From: Deltaproteobacteria bacterium
GTDB lineage: Bacteria; Myxococcota; Myxococcia; Myxococcales; 40CM-4-68-19
Direction: 5' to 3'
Length of the DNA: 62,755 bases
Assembly (NCBI GenBank): GCA_005879315.1
Contig: VBLC01000076.1
Span: 1 to 62,755 of the forward strand
A model generated the notes under the pieces. The model did no database searches and was not told where the DNA came from. It saw nothing but the letters and a program-made list of their open reading frames with translations. How positions within the stretch are numbered: position 1 is the stretch's first letter; every line of letters begins with the position of its first letter. Made by a program: the position numbers and the translations under genes. Below are positions 1 through 9,293 of the stretch, in pieces.

Positions 1-782
1 TGCCGGCGACCACCGATGCCGTCATCGCTGGCCGCGACGTCGAAGGCCTGATGGCGGTGGTCGCGGGCGCGGCCGCCTCCAAGCAGGATCTCTTCATCGA
101 CGAGGGGAGCGCGCAGTTCGGGCCCTGCATCACCAATCCCGAGAAGATCATCATGCTCGGGTTCAATTATCGAAAGCACGCCATGGAGGTGGGCGTGCCC
201 ATTCCCACCGCGCCGGTGCTCTTCAGCAAGTACAACAACGCGCTCAACAGTCACGGCGGCAAGATCCCCCTGCCGGTCAAGGCGGCGAAGAAGTTCGACT
301 ACGAGGTCGAGCTGCAGGTCATCATCGGCAAGACCGCGCGCGACGTCTCCGAGGCCGAGGCGCTCGGCTACGTCTTCGGCTATGCCACCGGCAACGACTT
401 CTCCGCCCGCGATCTGCAGTACCGCGACGGCAAGAGCTCGCAGTTCATGATCGGAAAGACTTCCGATGGGTTCATGCCCGTGGGCCCCTGGCTGGTGGGC
501 GCGGAGGCGCTGGGCGATCCGCAGAAGCTCGCCATCGAGTGCCGCGTCAACGGCGAGCAGCGGCAGAATTCCAATACCAGCGACATGATCTTCAGCTGCG
601 CGCAGATCATCGCCTACGCCTCGAGCATCATGACCCTCAAGCCAGGCGACCTGATCTCCACCGGCACGCCCGAGGGAGTGATCAACGGCAAGCCACCCGA
701 GAAGCAGGTGTGGCTCAAGGCGGGCGACAAGGTGGCCTGCAGCGTCGAGAAGCTGGGCGAGCTGCGCTTCGAGCTCACTTAG
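1..782 (+). CDS. Fumarylacetoacetate hydrolase family protein (5' end outside window)
   Basis: The reading frame is open to the left edge (codons from base 3 on), so the true start lies upstream; the ATG at 51 is internal. The protein has the FAH fold used by fumarylacetoacetases, 2-hydroxymuconate isomerases and acylpyruvases, which act on C-C bonds of 2-oxo acids using a divalent metal. Numbering from base 51, the metal-ligand pattern YEVELQ gives E85 and E87 with D117 in GNDFSARD, followed by the family signatures around GPWLVG and TGTPEGV. The substrate cannot be told from sequence; cytoplasmic aromatic or sugar-acid catabolism is likely. Its stop overlaps the convergent PerM-type gene by 8 nt. 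Confidence 0.9.
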   Translation, partial: PATTDAVIAGRDVEGLMAVVAGAAASKQDLFIDEGSAQFGPCITNPEKIIMLGFNYRKHAMEVGVPIPTAPVLFSKYNNALNSHGGKIPLPVKAAKKFDYEVELQVIIGKTARDVSEAEALGYVFGYATGNDFSARDLQYRDGKSSQFMIGKTSDGFMPVGPWLVGAEALGDPQKLAIECRVNGEQRQNSNTSDMIFSCAQIIAYASSIMTLKPGDLISTGTPEGVINGKPPEKQVWLKAGDKVACSVEKLGELRFELT

Positions 783-1782
783 CCGCCTGCGCCGTTTCCG
801 GGGCCGGCTTCTTCAGCGCGCGTTCGGACCAGAGATACTCGACCGCCACCTGCGCGCAGGCGAGCATCGGCGTGGCCACGATGGTGCCGAGGACACCGAA
901 GATGGCGGCCATCGCGCCCTGCGTGACGAGCAGCAGCGCCGGCTTGATCTCGATCGCGCGGCGCATGACGAGCGGCTCGACCAGATATCCTTCGACGACG
1001 TGCACGCCGAGATAGATGATCGCGGCATAGAGCGCGTGCTGGGGCGACTGCGAGAGGCCGGCGAGGATTCCCGGGATGGCGCTGGCGACCGCGCCGACGT
1101 ACGGCACGAAGGTGCCGAGGAAGGTGAGCAGACCGAGCAAGAACCATCCTTTGATGCCGGCGATGGCGAGGCCGGCGGCGGTGAGCGTGCCCATCAGCGT
1201 CATGGCCACCAGCACGCCGCCGACCCAGCCGCGCAGCCCCTCGCCCAGCCTCCGCCAGGTCTCGTCGAAGGCGGCCTCGCGGCGGCGCGGCATGAGGCGG
1301 CGCAAGCCGCGGCGGTAGGTGTCGGGCTCGGAGACGAGGAACGCGCCGAGCACGATGACGAGCAGCACCGCGGTCGCGCTCGAGACCACCGAGAAGAGCG
1401 CCGGCAGCGCCTTCTCGCCGGCCTTGTCGAGCGCCTCGCCCGCCTTCTCCTCGATCTTCTGCGCGTTCTCCTCCGGCTGGACCTGGTAGAGCCAGCTTCG
1501 CGCCTCGCGGATCGCCCGAGGCACGCTCGCCCGCAGCTCGCTGACCTGGCGCGTGAGCGAGGGAGCGACCAGCGCCACGAACGCGCCGGACGCGCCGGCG
1601 AGCGCAAGCAAGACGAGAATCACCGCCACGCTGCGCGGCATCCATCGGGAGAGCCATCCGACGGGAAAGGAGAAGACCACGGCGATGACCACGCCGACGA
1701 AAGCGAGCAGCAGCACTTCGCGGGCGAGCCAGGCGGCGGCGATCAGTGCGGCGCCGAGGAGAAGACGGGAGCTGGCTTTCAT
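775..1782 (-). CDS. AI-2E family transporter / PerM-type permease
   Basis: A 335-residue polytopic inner-membrane protein of the UPF0118 (PerM/TqsA/YdiK) family. It opens with two hydrophobic segments (about residues 7-45), then a soluble charged stretch rich in E and K (about 95-125), then several membrane helices ending in the family's GVLGTIVATPMLA segment. Members export small signals or act in ion/pH tolerance; the substrate here is unknown. I chose ATG 1782 (MKASS); ATG 1818 (MTPRW) is possible in the same frame. The frame stays open far upstream, but the sequence there is an antisense shadow of the FUSC gene. It converges with the FAH gene and diverges from the FUSC gene. Confidence 0.85.
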   Translation of the reverse strand: MKASSRLLLGAALIAAAWLAREVLLLAFVGVVIAVVFSFPVGWLSRWMPRSVAVILVLLALAGASGAFVALVAPSLTRQVSELRASVPRAIREARSWLYQVQPEENAQKIEEKAGEALDKAGEKALPALFSVVSSATAVLLVIVLGAFLVSEPDTYRRGLRRLMPRRREAAFDETWRRLGEGLRGWVGGVLVAMTLMGTLTAAGLAIAGIKGWFLLGLLTFLGTFVPYVGAVASAIPGILAGLSQSPQHALYAAIIYLGVHVVEGYLVEPLVMRRAIEIKPALLLVTQGAMAAIFGVLGTIVATPMLACAQVAVEYLWSERALKKPAPETAQAAK

Positions 1783-1857
1783 CGTTCGTGCGATAAGGGC
1801 GGGCCATCGCGGCGTCATCTGGCGCGGCCGCGCACTGACCGGAGGTCGACACCGGTG

Positions 1858-3795
1858 ATGACCCCGGCGCGGTTCCGCGCCTCCGACCTGATCGGCTGGA
1901 GCGCGGCGCCGCCCGACTACGAGGCGGGCCTGCGGGCGGCGACGGCCACCATCGTCCCGCTCCTGCTCGGCGAATTGACCGGGCGGCCGCAGCTCATCTG
2001 GGTGGCGCTGGGCGGATGGCTCGCGACTTTCGCCGATCCGGGCGGGCCTTATCCTCTGCGCGCCTCGGCGCTGCTTGGATTCGCGCTCGCCGGCGGAGCA
2101 TCGGCGCTGGCGGGCGGACTGTGGGGCGCGCATCCGTGGCTGAGCATCGCCGCGCTTTTTCTCTGGGCCGCGGGCTGCGCGCTCCTGCGCGTCTACGGCG
2201 ATGCGGCCGGAAGCATCGGGTCGCTGGCGCTGATCGCTTTTGCCATTTCGCTCGGCTCGCCCGCGCCGCTGGAGATCTGCGCGCTGCGCGGATTGTTCTT
2301 CGGCGCGGGCACGCTCTGGGCGGCAGCGATGGCGCTGGCGCTGTGGCCGCTGCATCCCTATCGGCCGGTGCGAGCCGCCGTGTCTGCCTGCCACCTCGCG
2401 GTCGCCGCGCACATGCGGGAACTGGCAGCCTCGCCGCCTTCCTGGGCGCAGAGCGAGAAGGCGATGCGCAACCGCAGCGCCATCCGCCGCTCGCTCGAGA
2501 CGGCGCGCGGCATCCTCGCCTCCGTGCGCAGCGCGCGGCGCGGCGAGACCCGCCGCGGCGAGCTCCTCGTCGCGCTCTACGAGGCCGCCGAGCTGGCCAT
2601 GGGCGATATGGCCGCGCTCTCCGAGGCGCTGCAGTGGCGCGAGCAGATGCCGCCCTGGCTCTCGCGCGCGCTGCGCGAAGCCACCGAAGCCTTCGAGTGG
2701 AGCGCGCGAGTAGTCGCGGAAGAGCAGAGCGCTCCGCTTGCCCCGCCTGATCCACCCTCGGAAGACGGCGAGCTGGGCGCGCTCGCGCAGCGGCTCGTCT
2801 CGCACGCGCGCCTCGCGGTCGAGGCGGCCGCGGCGCTGCAAGGCGGTTCGCCCGGGCCGCAGGGCGCCTTCGCGCTCGACACGCGCGCCGCGCGGCGATC
2901 GCTGCGCGATGCGCTCTCCTTCCGCTCGCTCGAGCTGCAGCATGCCCTGCGGGTCGCGACCACCTGCGCCGCTGCCGCGCTGGTGGGAATGCTCTCGCAC
3001 CGGCCGCGCTGGTACTGGATCGTCGTCACCGCGGTCATCGTGCTGCAGCCCCATTCGGGTGCGACCCTGCGCAGGGCGATGCAGCGCACCTTCGGCACCG
3101 TCGCCGGCGCGATGCTGGGCGCGCTGCTCGCGCCCGTCACGCACACGCCCGGCCGGGCGGCGCTGGTGCTGTTCGCGCTCGCCATCGTGGCGGTGGCGCT
3201 GCGCAAGCAGAGCCACGCCATCTACGCGGCGCTGGTGACGCCGCTCTTCGTGCTCATGGCGGAGTCGACCTCGGGCGACTGGCACCTCACCTGGACGCGC
3301 GTCTCCTCGACTCTTCTCGGCGGAGGGCTCGCGCTCGTCGGCGCATACGCCTTCTGGCCAGCGCGGGAGCGCGAGCTCTTGCCCGGGCAGATCGCGGCGC
3401 TGTTGCGCAAGGTGCGCGCCTATCTCTCCTCCGCGCTCGCCGGCGCGCCTTCGGAACAGGCCAGGCGCGAGGCGGGTCTGTTGCTCGCCAACGCCGATGC
3501 CGCTTTCGAGCGCTTCCTCGACGAACCGCACCGGGACGATGAAGTCGAGGCGCTGATGGGGCTCAAGGCGGCTGCGCGCCGGTTGATCGGAGCGATCGCC
3601 TCCCTCTCCGCGGCGCCGGGAGAGCTGCATCACGCCGGCGAGCAACTGAGCGACGCTCTCGAATCGCTCGCGGCCGCGAGCGAGGCTCGCCAGGCGCCGC
3701 CGCCCTTGCCTCCCTTGCCGCGCACGCCGCAGACCGAGCGGCTGGTGCGGCCGGTGGAGGTGATTCACTCGGCGCTTTCGCGCTTCTTGCAGTGA
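1858..3795 (+). CDS. FUSC family membrane protein (aromatic-acid exporter type)
   Basis: A 645-residue protein with the two-block arrangement of FUSC / YccS / AaeB proteins. A cluster of hydrophobic helices at the N-terminus is followed by a long soluble region of about 200 residues, then a second block of helices starting near LRVATTCAAAALVG with the characteristic YWIVVTAVIVLQP segment, and a soluble C-terminal tail. Family members are inner-membrane exporters or permeability factors for hydroxylated aromatic acids. The substrate is not deducible. ATG 1858 is the first sensible start. It lies 75 nt from the divergent PerM-type start, and its 3' end overlaps the convergent alpha/beta hydrolase by 31 nt. 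Confidence 0.85.
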   Translation: MTPARFRASDLIGWSAAPPDYEAGLRAATATIVPLLLGELTGRPQLIWVALGGWLATFADPGGPYPLRASALLGFALAGGASALAGGLWGAHPWLSIAALFLWAAGCALLRVYGDAAGSIGSLALIAFAISLGSPAPLEICALRGLFFGAGTLWAAAMALALWPLHPYRPVRAAVSACHLAVAAHMRELAASPPSWAQSEKAMRNRSAIRRSLETARGILASVRSARRGETRRGELLVALYEAAELAMGDMAALSEALQWREQMPPWLSRALREATEAFEWSARVVAEEQSAPLAPPDPPSEDGELGALAQRLVSHARLAVEAAAALQGGSPGPQGAFALDTRAARRSLRDALSFRSLELQHALRVATTCAAAALVGMLSHRPRWYWIVVTAVIVLQPHSGATLRRAMQRTFGTVAGAMLGALLAPVTHTPGRAALVLFALAIVAVALRKQSHAIYAALVTPLFVLMAESTSGDWHLTWTRVSSTLLGGGLALVGAYAFWPARERELLPGQIAALLRKVRAYLSSALAGAPSEQARREAGLLLANADAAFERFLDEPHRDDEVEALMGLKAAARRLIGAIASLSAAPGELHHAGEQLSDALESLAAASEARQAPPPLPPLPRTPQTERLVRPVEVIHSALSRFLQ

Positions 3796-4532
3796 CGGGC
3801 GAGAAAATCGCTCATCGTGCGCAGGGTGGCTTCCTCCTGATCGCGATGCGGGCTGTGGCCGCAGTCTTTCAAAAGCTGCACTTCGACGGGCCCGGCCGCA
3901 CCGCGCCGGATCGCCTCCACCTGTGCGATCGTGCCGTACTCGTCGTTCTCGCCCTGGACGACGAGGAGGGGCGCGCGGATCTGCGGCAGCGAGCTCTCGA
4001 TGTTCCAGCGGCGGAAGTCGGGATCGAGCCAGGGGCCGTTCCAGCCCCAGAAAGCGGAGTCGACATCCTCGTGCCAGCGCGCCAGCCGCTCGCGCAAAGG
4101 CCCGCGCAGATAGGCGACCCGGGCGGCCTCGATGCTGCGCAGGCCGACGTCTTCGGTGAAGACATGCGGCGCTTCCAGGATGAGCGCGCGGGCCGGTGCT
4201 CCCGAGCCGGCGTAGAGGATGGCGATGGAGGCGCCGTCGCTGTGCCCGATCAGGACCGGCGCTGGAATGTCCGCCCTTTTCAAGATTTCGGCGAGCAGCT
4301 CCGCCTCGTCGTGCATGTAGCGCACCGGCCGCGGCAGCGGCACCGCATCGGAGGCGCCGTACCCGGCGCGGCTGTAGACGAAGGCGCCCAGGCCGGTTGC
4401 CTTCGCGAGCTTCTCGGGGAATCCGCGCCAGAGCCCGACGCTGCCCAGGCCTTCGTGAAGGAAGACGAGCACGGGCCCTTCGCGCGGGCCGTGCCACTCC
4501 GCTTCCAGCTTGACCCCGCGGACCTCGAGCAC
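3765..4532 (-). CDS. Alpha/beta hydrolase
   Basis: A 255-residue soluble alpha/beta-hydrolase. The oxyanion segment is HEGLGS (26-31), the nucleophile elbow GHSDG puts the catalytic serine at 98, an acidic candidate lies in VVQGENDEYGT, and the catalytic histidine is in DCGHSPH near the C-terminus. The triad order is standard for small carboxylesterase or C-C hydrolase members. The substrate is unknown. I chose GTG 4532, where homology-like sequence begins (VLEVRG). The alternative ATG at 4556 would overlap the divergent nitronate monooxygenase start by 2 nt and leave no room for a leader on either side. The 3' end overlaps the FUSC gene. Confidence 0.85.
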   Translation of the reverse strand: MLEVRGVKLEAEWHGPREGPVLVFLHEGLGSVGLWRGFPEKLAKATGLGAFVYSRAGYGASDAVPLPRPVRYMHDEAELLAEILKRADIPAPVLIGHSDGASIAILYAGSGAPARALILEAPHVFTEDVGLRSIEAARVAYLRGPLRERLARWHEDVDSAFWGWNGPWLDPDFRRWNIESSLPQIRAPLLVVQGENDEYGTIAQVEAIRRGAAGPVEVQLLKDCGHSPHRDQEEATLRTMSDFLARHCKKRESAE

Positions 4533-4554
4533 GGCGGCGGTTATAGACTGCGCC

Positions 4555-5637
4555 ATGACCCTGCGCACGCGGCTTTGCGACCTTCTCGGGATCGAAGTTC
4601 CCATCGTGCAGTCCGGCATGAATCGCATCGCCGGCCCGGACCTGGTGGCGCAGGTCTGCGAGGCGGGCGGGCTCGGCATTCTCGCCGCGCTCGGCCTTCC
4701 GCCTGAGACCGTGCGCGAGCAGATCCGCAAGGTCCGCGCGCTCACCCGCAGGCCCTTCGGCGTGAACCTCTGGCTGCTGGAGCCGGGCGGCGCTCCGCCT
4801 TCCGAGGAGGCGCTGCGCGGAGCGCAGAAGCAGCTCGACGTCTTCCGCGCCCGCCTCGGAATTGAGCCGCCGGGCGCGCGGCCGGCCGCGCCGCCGATGC
4901 ACGTCGCGGAGAACCTCGAGGTGATTCTCGAGGAGCGCGTGCCGGTGTTCAGCACGGCGCTGGGCGATCCGGGCCGGGAGCTCGTCGACCGCTGCCATCA
5001 GCGGCGCCTGAAGGTGATCTCGATGGTCGCCTCGCTCGAGGAGGCGCTCCTGGTCGAGCGCAGCGGCGCGGACGCCATCGTCGCGCAGGGATTCGAGGCA
5101 GGCGGACATCGATCGAGCTGGACTTCTTCCCAGCCGGTGGGTCTTTTCGCCCTCTTGCCGCGCATCGTCGATGCGGTTCGCGTTCCCGTGATCGCTTCAG
5201 GCGGAATCGCCGACGGCCGGGGATTGGCCGCGGCCCTCGTTCTCGGGGCGCAGGGAGCGTTGCTCGGTACACGCTTTCTCGCCACCCGCGAATCGACCGC
5301 GCCCGACTTCTGGAAGAAGGCGGTGCTCGCTGGCCGCGAGTCGTCGCTCACCAAGGTGCTCACCGGCATGACAGCGCGCGCGCTGCGCAACGACTTCGTC
5401 AAGGAATACGAAGCCAGCGGCGCACCGGTGCTGCCGCCCTTCGTTCAGCGCGCGGCAGCGCAGGACGTCTACGAGGCAGCGGCCGCGCGCGGCGAGACCG
5501 AGCTGGCCGCGCTCTTCGCCGGGCAGAGCGCCGGACTGATCCACGACCTGCCAGGCGCCGGCGACGTCGTGCGCGCGCTGGTGAGCGAAGCGGAAGCAGC
5601 GCTCAGGCGGGCCATGCCCGGGAAAGAATCGCGCTGA
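4555..5637 (+). CDS. Nitronate monooxygenase (2-nitropropane dioxygenase family)
   Basis: A 360-residue TIM-barrel flavoprotein that oxidises alkyl nitronates with FMN; relatives include enoyl-ACP reductase FabK. Visible family marks are the N-terminal IVQSGMNRIAGPDL, the FMN/substrate loop QGFEAGGHRS holding the conserved histidine, the phosphate-binding ASGGIADGRG and the GTRF segment. The length is normal for class I enzymes. The real start is ATG 4555 (MTLRT); an upstream in-frame codon at 4510 lies inside the neighbouring gene. Its 3' end overlaps the convergent aidB by 35 nt. FabK-like activity is possible but less likely, because no fatty-acid genes are nearby. Confidence 0.88.
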   Translation: MTLRTRLCDLLGIEVPIVQSGMNRIAGPDLVAQVCEAGGLGILAALGLPPETVREQIRKVRALTRRPFGVNLWLLEPGGAPPSEEALRGAQKQLDVFRARLGIEPPGARPAAPPMHVAENLEVILEERVPVFSTALGDPGRELVDRCHQRRLKVISMVASLEEALLVERSGADAIVAQGFEAGGHRSSWTSSQPVGLFALLPRIVDAVRVPVIASGGIADGRGLAAALVLGAQGALLGTRFLATRESTAPDFWKKAVLAGRESSLTKVLTGMTARALRNDFVKEYEASGAPVLPPFVQRAAAQDVYEAAAARGETELAALFAGQSAGLIHDLPGAGDVVRALVSEAEAALRRAMPGKESR

Positions 5638-7195
5638 CGTCGGCGCCTTTGGGGAGCGCGCCGAAGGCGTAGCTCTGCTCGCCGAGGCGCGTGGCGCAGA
5701 AGGCGTCGGCGACTGCCGGCGGCGAGTGGCGCACCAAGAGTGATGCCTGCAGCGCGAGCGCGAGTGACTCGACCAGCCGCCGCGCCTGGGATTCCTCCGG
5801 CTGCTGGACCTGCGCCAGGACGGTGTCGAGAGCGCGATCGAGATGTCCATCCGCGCCGCGGCCCAGCCGCAGCTCGGCGACCAGCGCCTCGCGCGCCTGC
5901 GGCTCTTTCGCCAGCGCGCGCAGCACGTCGAGACAGATGACGTTGCCCGAGCCTTCCCAGAGGGAATTGAGGGGGGCTTCGCGATAGACGCGCGGCAGGA
6001 TGCTCTCCTCCACGTAGCCGTTCCCGCCCAGGCACTCGAGCGCCTCGGCCGCGTGCGGCGCGGCGCGCTTGCAGATCCAGTACTTGGCGATGGCCGTGGC
6101 GATGCGGCGGAAGGGCGCCTCCTCCTTTCCCTGGTAGGAGCGGGCGAGACGCATCATCAGGGCCGTCGCCGCTTCGGATTCGAGCGCGAGATCGGCGAGC
6201 ACGGCGCGCATGAGCGGCTGCTCCGCGAGCCGCTTGCCGAAGGCGCGGCGATACGCGCAGTGGTGCATCGCCTGCGCGAGCGCCTGGCGCATCATCCCGC
6301 TCGAGGCGATGACGCAGTCGAGCCGCGTGTGGTTGACCATCTCGAGGATGGCCTGCAGCCCGCGACCTTCCTCGCCGACGAGCTGCGCCCAGGCGCCGTC
6401 GAGCTCCACCTCGGCGGAGGCGTTCGAGCGATTGCCCAATTTGTCCTTCAATCGCTGCAGATGGAATCGATTGCGCGCGCCTTCGGGCGTCCAGCGCGGC
6501 AGGAGAAAACAGGAGAGGCCCTTCTCCGCCTGCGCCAGGACGAGAAAGGCGTCGCTCATGGGAGCGGAGCAAAACCATTTATGCCCGGTCAGGAGATAGG
6601 CGCCATCGGCCCTTTCGGCGCGCGTGGTATTCGCGCGCACGTCCGAGCCGCCCTGCTTTTCCGTCATCGCCATTCCGATCAACGCGCCGGATTTCTGCGC
6701 CGAGGGAATGGAGCGCGGATCGTAGTGCAACGAAGTGATCTTCGCCCCCCAGGGTTCGAGCAATTGTTGCAGCGCGGGGAAGGCCGAATAAGTCATCGAG
6801 ATCGGGCAGCCGTGGCCGAATTCATTCTGCGAATCGAGCATCATCAGAGCCGCGCGCGCCACCTGCGCGCCGGGCCGCGGATCGCGCCAGGGCAAGGCGT
6901 GCACGCCGTGGGAGATGGAGAGGCGCATCAGCTCGTGCCAGGCGGGATGGAACTCGACCTCGTCGATGCGGTTGCCGAAGCGGTCATGGGTCTTCAGGCG
7001 CGGCGGATTTGCGTTTGCGAGAAAGCCCCATTCGATTGCCTGCCGCGAAGCGGTGCGGCGGCCGAACTCCGCCACCTCCGTTTCCGCCCAGCCGGCGCCT
7101 TCGCGCTGCAGCGCCTCGCGCAGCGCCGCATCGAGCGCGACCGGGTCGTGATCTTCGAGCGGCGGCGGCTGGTTTTGCACCTCGTGCGTCGGCAT
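5603..7195 (-). CDS. aidB: Acyl-CoA dehydrogenase AidB
   Basis: A 530-residue FAD protein that matches E. coli AidB (541 aa) throughout. It shares the N-terminal NQPPPLEDHD and the blocks FHPAWHELM, TEKQGGSDV, NTTRAER, GHKWF, DKLGNRSNAS, REAPLNSLWEGSGN and CLDVLRAL. AidB is a DNA-associated acyl-CoA dehydrogenase homologue induced in the adaptive response to alkylation; its true substrate is unclear. No ada, alkA or alkB lies beside it here, so membership in an alkylation regulon cannot be shown. ATG 7195 gives the expected N-terminus. Only 36 nt separate it from the divergent PBP gene, so the two promoters must be compact or shared. Confidence 0.95.
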   Translation of the reverse strand: MPTHEVQNQPPPLEDHDPVALDAALREALQREGAGWAETEVAEFGRRTASRQAIEWGFLANANPPRLKTHDRFGNRIDEVEFHPAWHELMRLSISHGVHALPWRDPRPGAQVARAALMMLDSQNEFGHGCPISMTYSAFPALQQLLEPWGAKITSLHYDPRSIPSAQKSGALIGMAMTEKQGGSDVRANTTRAERADGAYLLTGHKWFCSAPMSDAFLVLAQAEKGLSCFLLPRWTPEGARNRFHLQRLKDKLGNRSNASAEVELDGAWAQLVGEEGRGLQAILEMVNHTRLDCVIASSGMMRQALAQAMHHCAYRRAFGKRLAEQPLMRAVLADLALESEAATALMMRLARSYQGKEEAPFRRIATAIAKYWICKRAAPHAAEALECLGGNGYVEESILPRVYREAPLNSLWEGSGNVICLDVLRALAKEPQAREALVAELRLGRGADGHLDRALDTVLAQVQQPEESQARRLVESLALALQASLLVRHSPPAVADAFCATRLGEQSYAFGALPKGADVSAILSRAWPA

Positions 7196-7231
7196 GCGGG
7201 CCAGTGTACCGCTCCTTAGAATGCATGCCCG

Positions 7232-9265
7232 ATGCGAAAGCCGGTCCGCATCGCCGCCATCGCTGGCGGCTCCGTTGCGCTCGCGATCCTCCTCTTCGTC
7301 GCGGTGGTGGCGCTCGGCTGCCCGCCGGTCGAGTCGCTGCGCGACTACCGCCCTCCGCAGGCGAGCCTGGTGCTCGATAGCGAGGGAAAGCTGCTCGCGC
7401 GCCTCGCGCCCGAGGAGCGCATCGTCGTGCCGCTCGCGGCGATGTCGCCGCTCCTGGTGCGGGTCTTTCTCGCCGTCGAGGACCAGCGCTTCTATCAGCA
7501 CCGCGGCATCGACTGGCGCCGCGTGGGGGGCGCGCTCTTGCGCGACCTGCGCACGCTCTCCTTCCGCGAGGGCTCGAGCACCATCTCCATGCAGCTGGCC
7601 CGCAATGTCTTTCCTGATCGCCTGACCCGGGCGCGCACGCTGCGGCGCAAGCTGGCCGAGATGATCGTCGCCCGGCGGATCGAGACGACCTTCCCCAAGG
7701 ACCAGATCCTCGAGATGTATTTGAACCAGATCTATCTGGGGAACGGCTACTACGGCGTCGAGGCGGCCGCGCGCGGATACTTCGGCCGGTCGGCGAAAGA
7801 TCTGACCGCCGTGCAGGCGGCGCTCCTCGCTGCACTCCCCAAGGCTCCGGCGAACTACGATCCGCGCCGCTTTCCCGACGCCGCCCTCAAGCGGCGCAAC
7901 CTGGTGCTCCGCGAGATGGTCAAGGCCGGCCTGATCGACGCCAACGAGGAGGCGGCGGCGCGCAAGACGAAGTTGCGGCTGCGGCCTCCGGAGGAGGAAG
8001 GCGGAGCGCCCTGGTTCGTCGCGGCCGTGCGGCGCGCGCTGCACGATCGCTTCGGCCCCGATGCCGAGACGCAAGGCCTGCGCGTGCGGACCACGCTGGA
8101 CATCGCCCTGCAGCACACGGCGGAGCGCGAGCTGGTCAAGCAGATCGCCGCCGTCGAAAAAGGAAAGCTGGGCGCCTTCTCCGGCAAGCCCTGCGCCGGG
8201 GATGCGGAAGAGTGCCTCGAAGGCCTCTTCGTCGCGCTCGACAGCAGAAGCGGAGACGTGCGCGCGCTGGTGGGCGGCCGCGACTATCGGTTGAGCGAGT
8301 TCGACCGCGTCACCCAGGCGCACCGCCAGCCGGGCTCGACCTTCAAGCCTTTCGTCTGGACGGCGGCGTTGCAGGCGGGTGTGCCGATCTCGACGCTGCT
8401 CGACACTTCGCAAACGATCGCCGACTACGCTCCGGCCGACGGGCAGACGCCCTCGGACCACCCGCTCAATCTGCGCGAGGCTCTCCGGCTCTCGTCGAAC
8501 CGGGCCGCGGTGGCGCTGGGCGAACGCATCGGTCTGCAGCCCGTCATCGACGTCGCGCGCTCCTGCGGTATCGCCTCGCCGATCCCGCCCTGGCCGGCGA
8601 GCTTTCTCGGGGCGGCCGAGCTGACGCCGCTCGAGCTGATCGCGGCCTTTGCACCGTTCGCCAACGGCGGGCTGCGCCTGGTGCCGCGTTTCATCGACGA
8701 GGTGACCAACGCGACCGGCGAGCTGATCTGGCGCGAACCGATCGAGGTGGCCTCCGCGCTGCCCCCCGGGATCTCCTTCCTCATGGCCAGCCTGCTGGCA
8801 GAGGTGATCGATCGCGGCACCGGCATCGCTGCCCGCTCGGCGCTCGGCCGGAAGCTGCCCGCGCTGGGGAAGACCGGGACCACCAACGGCGCCCAGGACG
8901 TCTGGTTCGTCGGCGCCACTCCCGATCTGGTGGCAGGTGTCTGGCTTGGATTCGACAAGCCGCGGCCCATCGGCCCCGCCGCGACGGGCGGACGGCTGGC
9001 TGCTCCGGTGTGGGGACGCATCGTCGCGGCAGACTCGCGAGGCAGGCCCGTGCCAGCGCCGTGGACCGCGCCGGACGGCGTCGAGCAGCACGACATCGAT
9101 GTGCGTACCGGCGGGTTGGCGACAGACGGATGTCCGCCCAATCAAGTGGCGCGCGAATATTTCCTGCGCGGCACCGCGCCGGCGAACGACTGCTCCGAGC
9201 ATGCCGGCGGCGTGGCTGGATTTCTCCGGCGTACGCTGGAGGGCATCGGCAGACTCTTCCACTGA
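7232..9265 (+). CDS. Class A penicillin-binding protein (glycosyltransferase + transpeptidase)
   Basis: A 677-residue bifunctional peptidoglycan synthase anchored by one N-terminal helix (about 8-30). The GT51 glycosyltransferase domain has EDQRFYQHRG with catalytic Glu83, plus GSSTISMQLARN and IYLGNGYYG. The transpeptidase domain has STFK (active Ser369), SSN (421-423) and KTGT (547-550), so all three beta-lactam-binding motifs are intact. Its C-terminal tail contains two to three cysteines and a weak hydrophobic segment. It is shorter than E. coli PBP1a and lacks its inserted OB-like domain, resembling PBP1C/2A-type enzymes. It acts in the periplasm on lipid II. It diverges from aidB. Confidence 0.92.
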   Translation: MRKPVRIAAIAGGSVALAILLFVAVVALGCPPVESLRDYRPPQASLVLDSEGKLLARLAPEERIVVPLAAMSPLLVRVFLAVEDQRFYQHRGIDWRRVGGALLRDLRTLSFREGSSTISMQLARNVFPDRLTRARTLRRKLAEMIVARRIETTFPKDQILEMYLNQIYLGNGYYGVEAAARGYFGRSAKDLTAVQAALLAALPKAPANYDPRRFPDAALKRRNLVLREMVKAGLIDANEEAAARKTKLRLRPPEEEGGAPWFVAAVRRALHDRFGPDAETQGLRVRTTLDIALQHTAERELVKQIAAVEKGKLGAFSGKPCAGDAEECLEGLFVALDSRSGDVRALVGGRDYRLSEFDRVTQAHRQPGSTFKPFVWTAALQAGVPISTLLDTSQTIADYAPADGQTPSDHPLNLREALRLSSNRAAVALGERIGLQPVIDVARSCGIASPIPPWPASFLGAAELTPLELIAAFAPFANGGLRLVPRFIDEVTNATGELIWREPIEVASALPPGISFLMASLLAEVIDRGTGIAARSALGRKLPALGKTGTTNGAQDVWFVGATPDLVAGVWLGFDKPRPIGPAATGGRLAAPVWGRIVAADSRGRPVPAPWTAPDGVEQHDIDVRTGGLATDGCPPNQVAREYFLRGTAPANDCSEHAGGVAGFLRRTLEGIGRLFH

Positions 9266-9293
9266 GCCGCCATAAAAGTTCTAAGATGCCGCC

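Noticed and set aside
775-5109. A 1444-codon minus-strand open frame covering five genes
   Set aside because: Only its last 335-350 codons look like protein (the PerM-type permease). The rest is Arg/Ala-rich antisense shadow of genes with better family matches, a common effect in GC-rich DNA.
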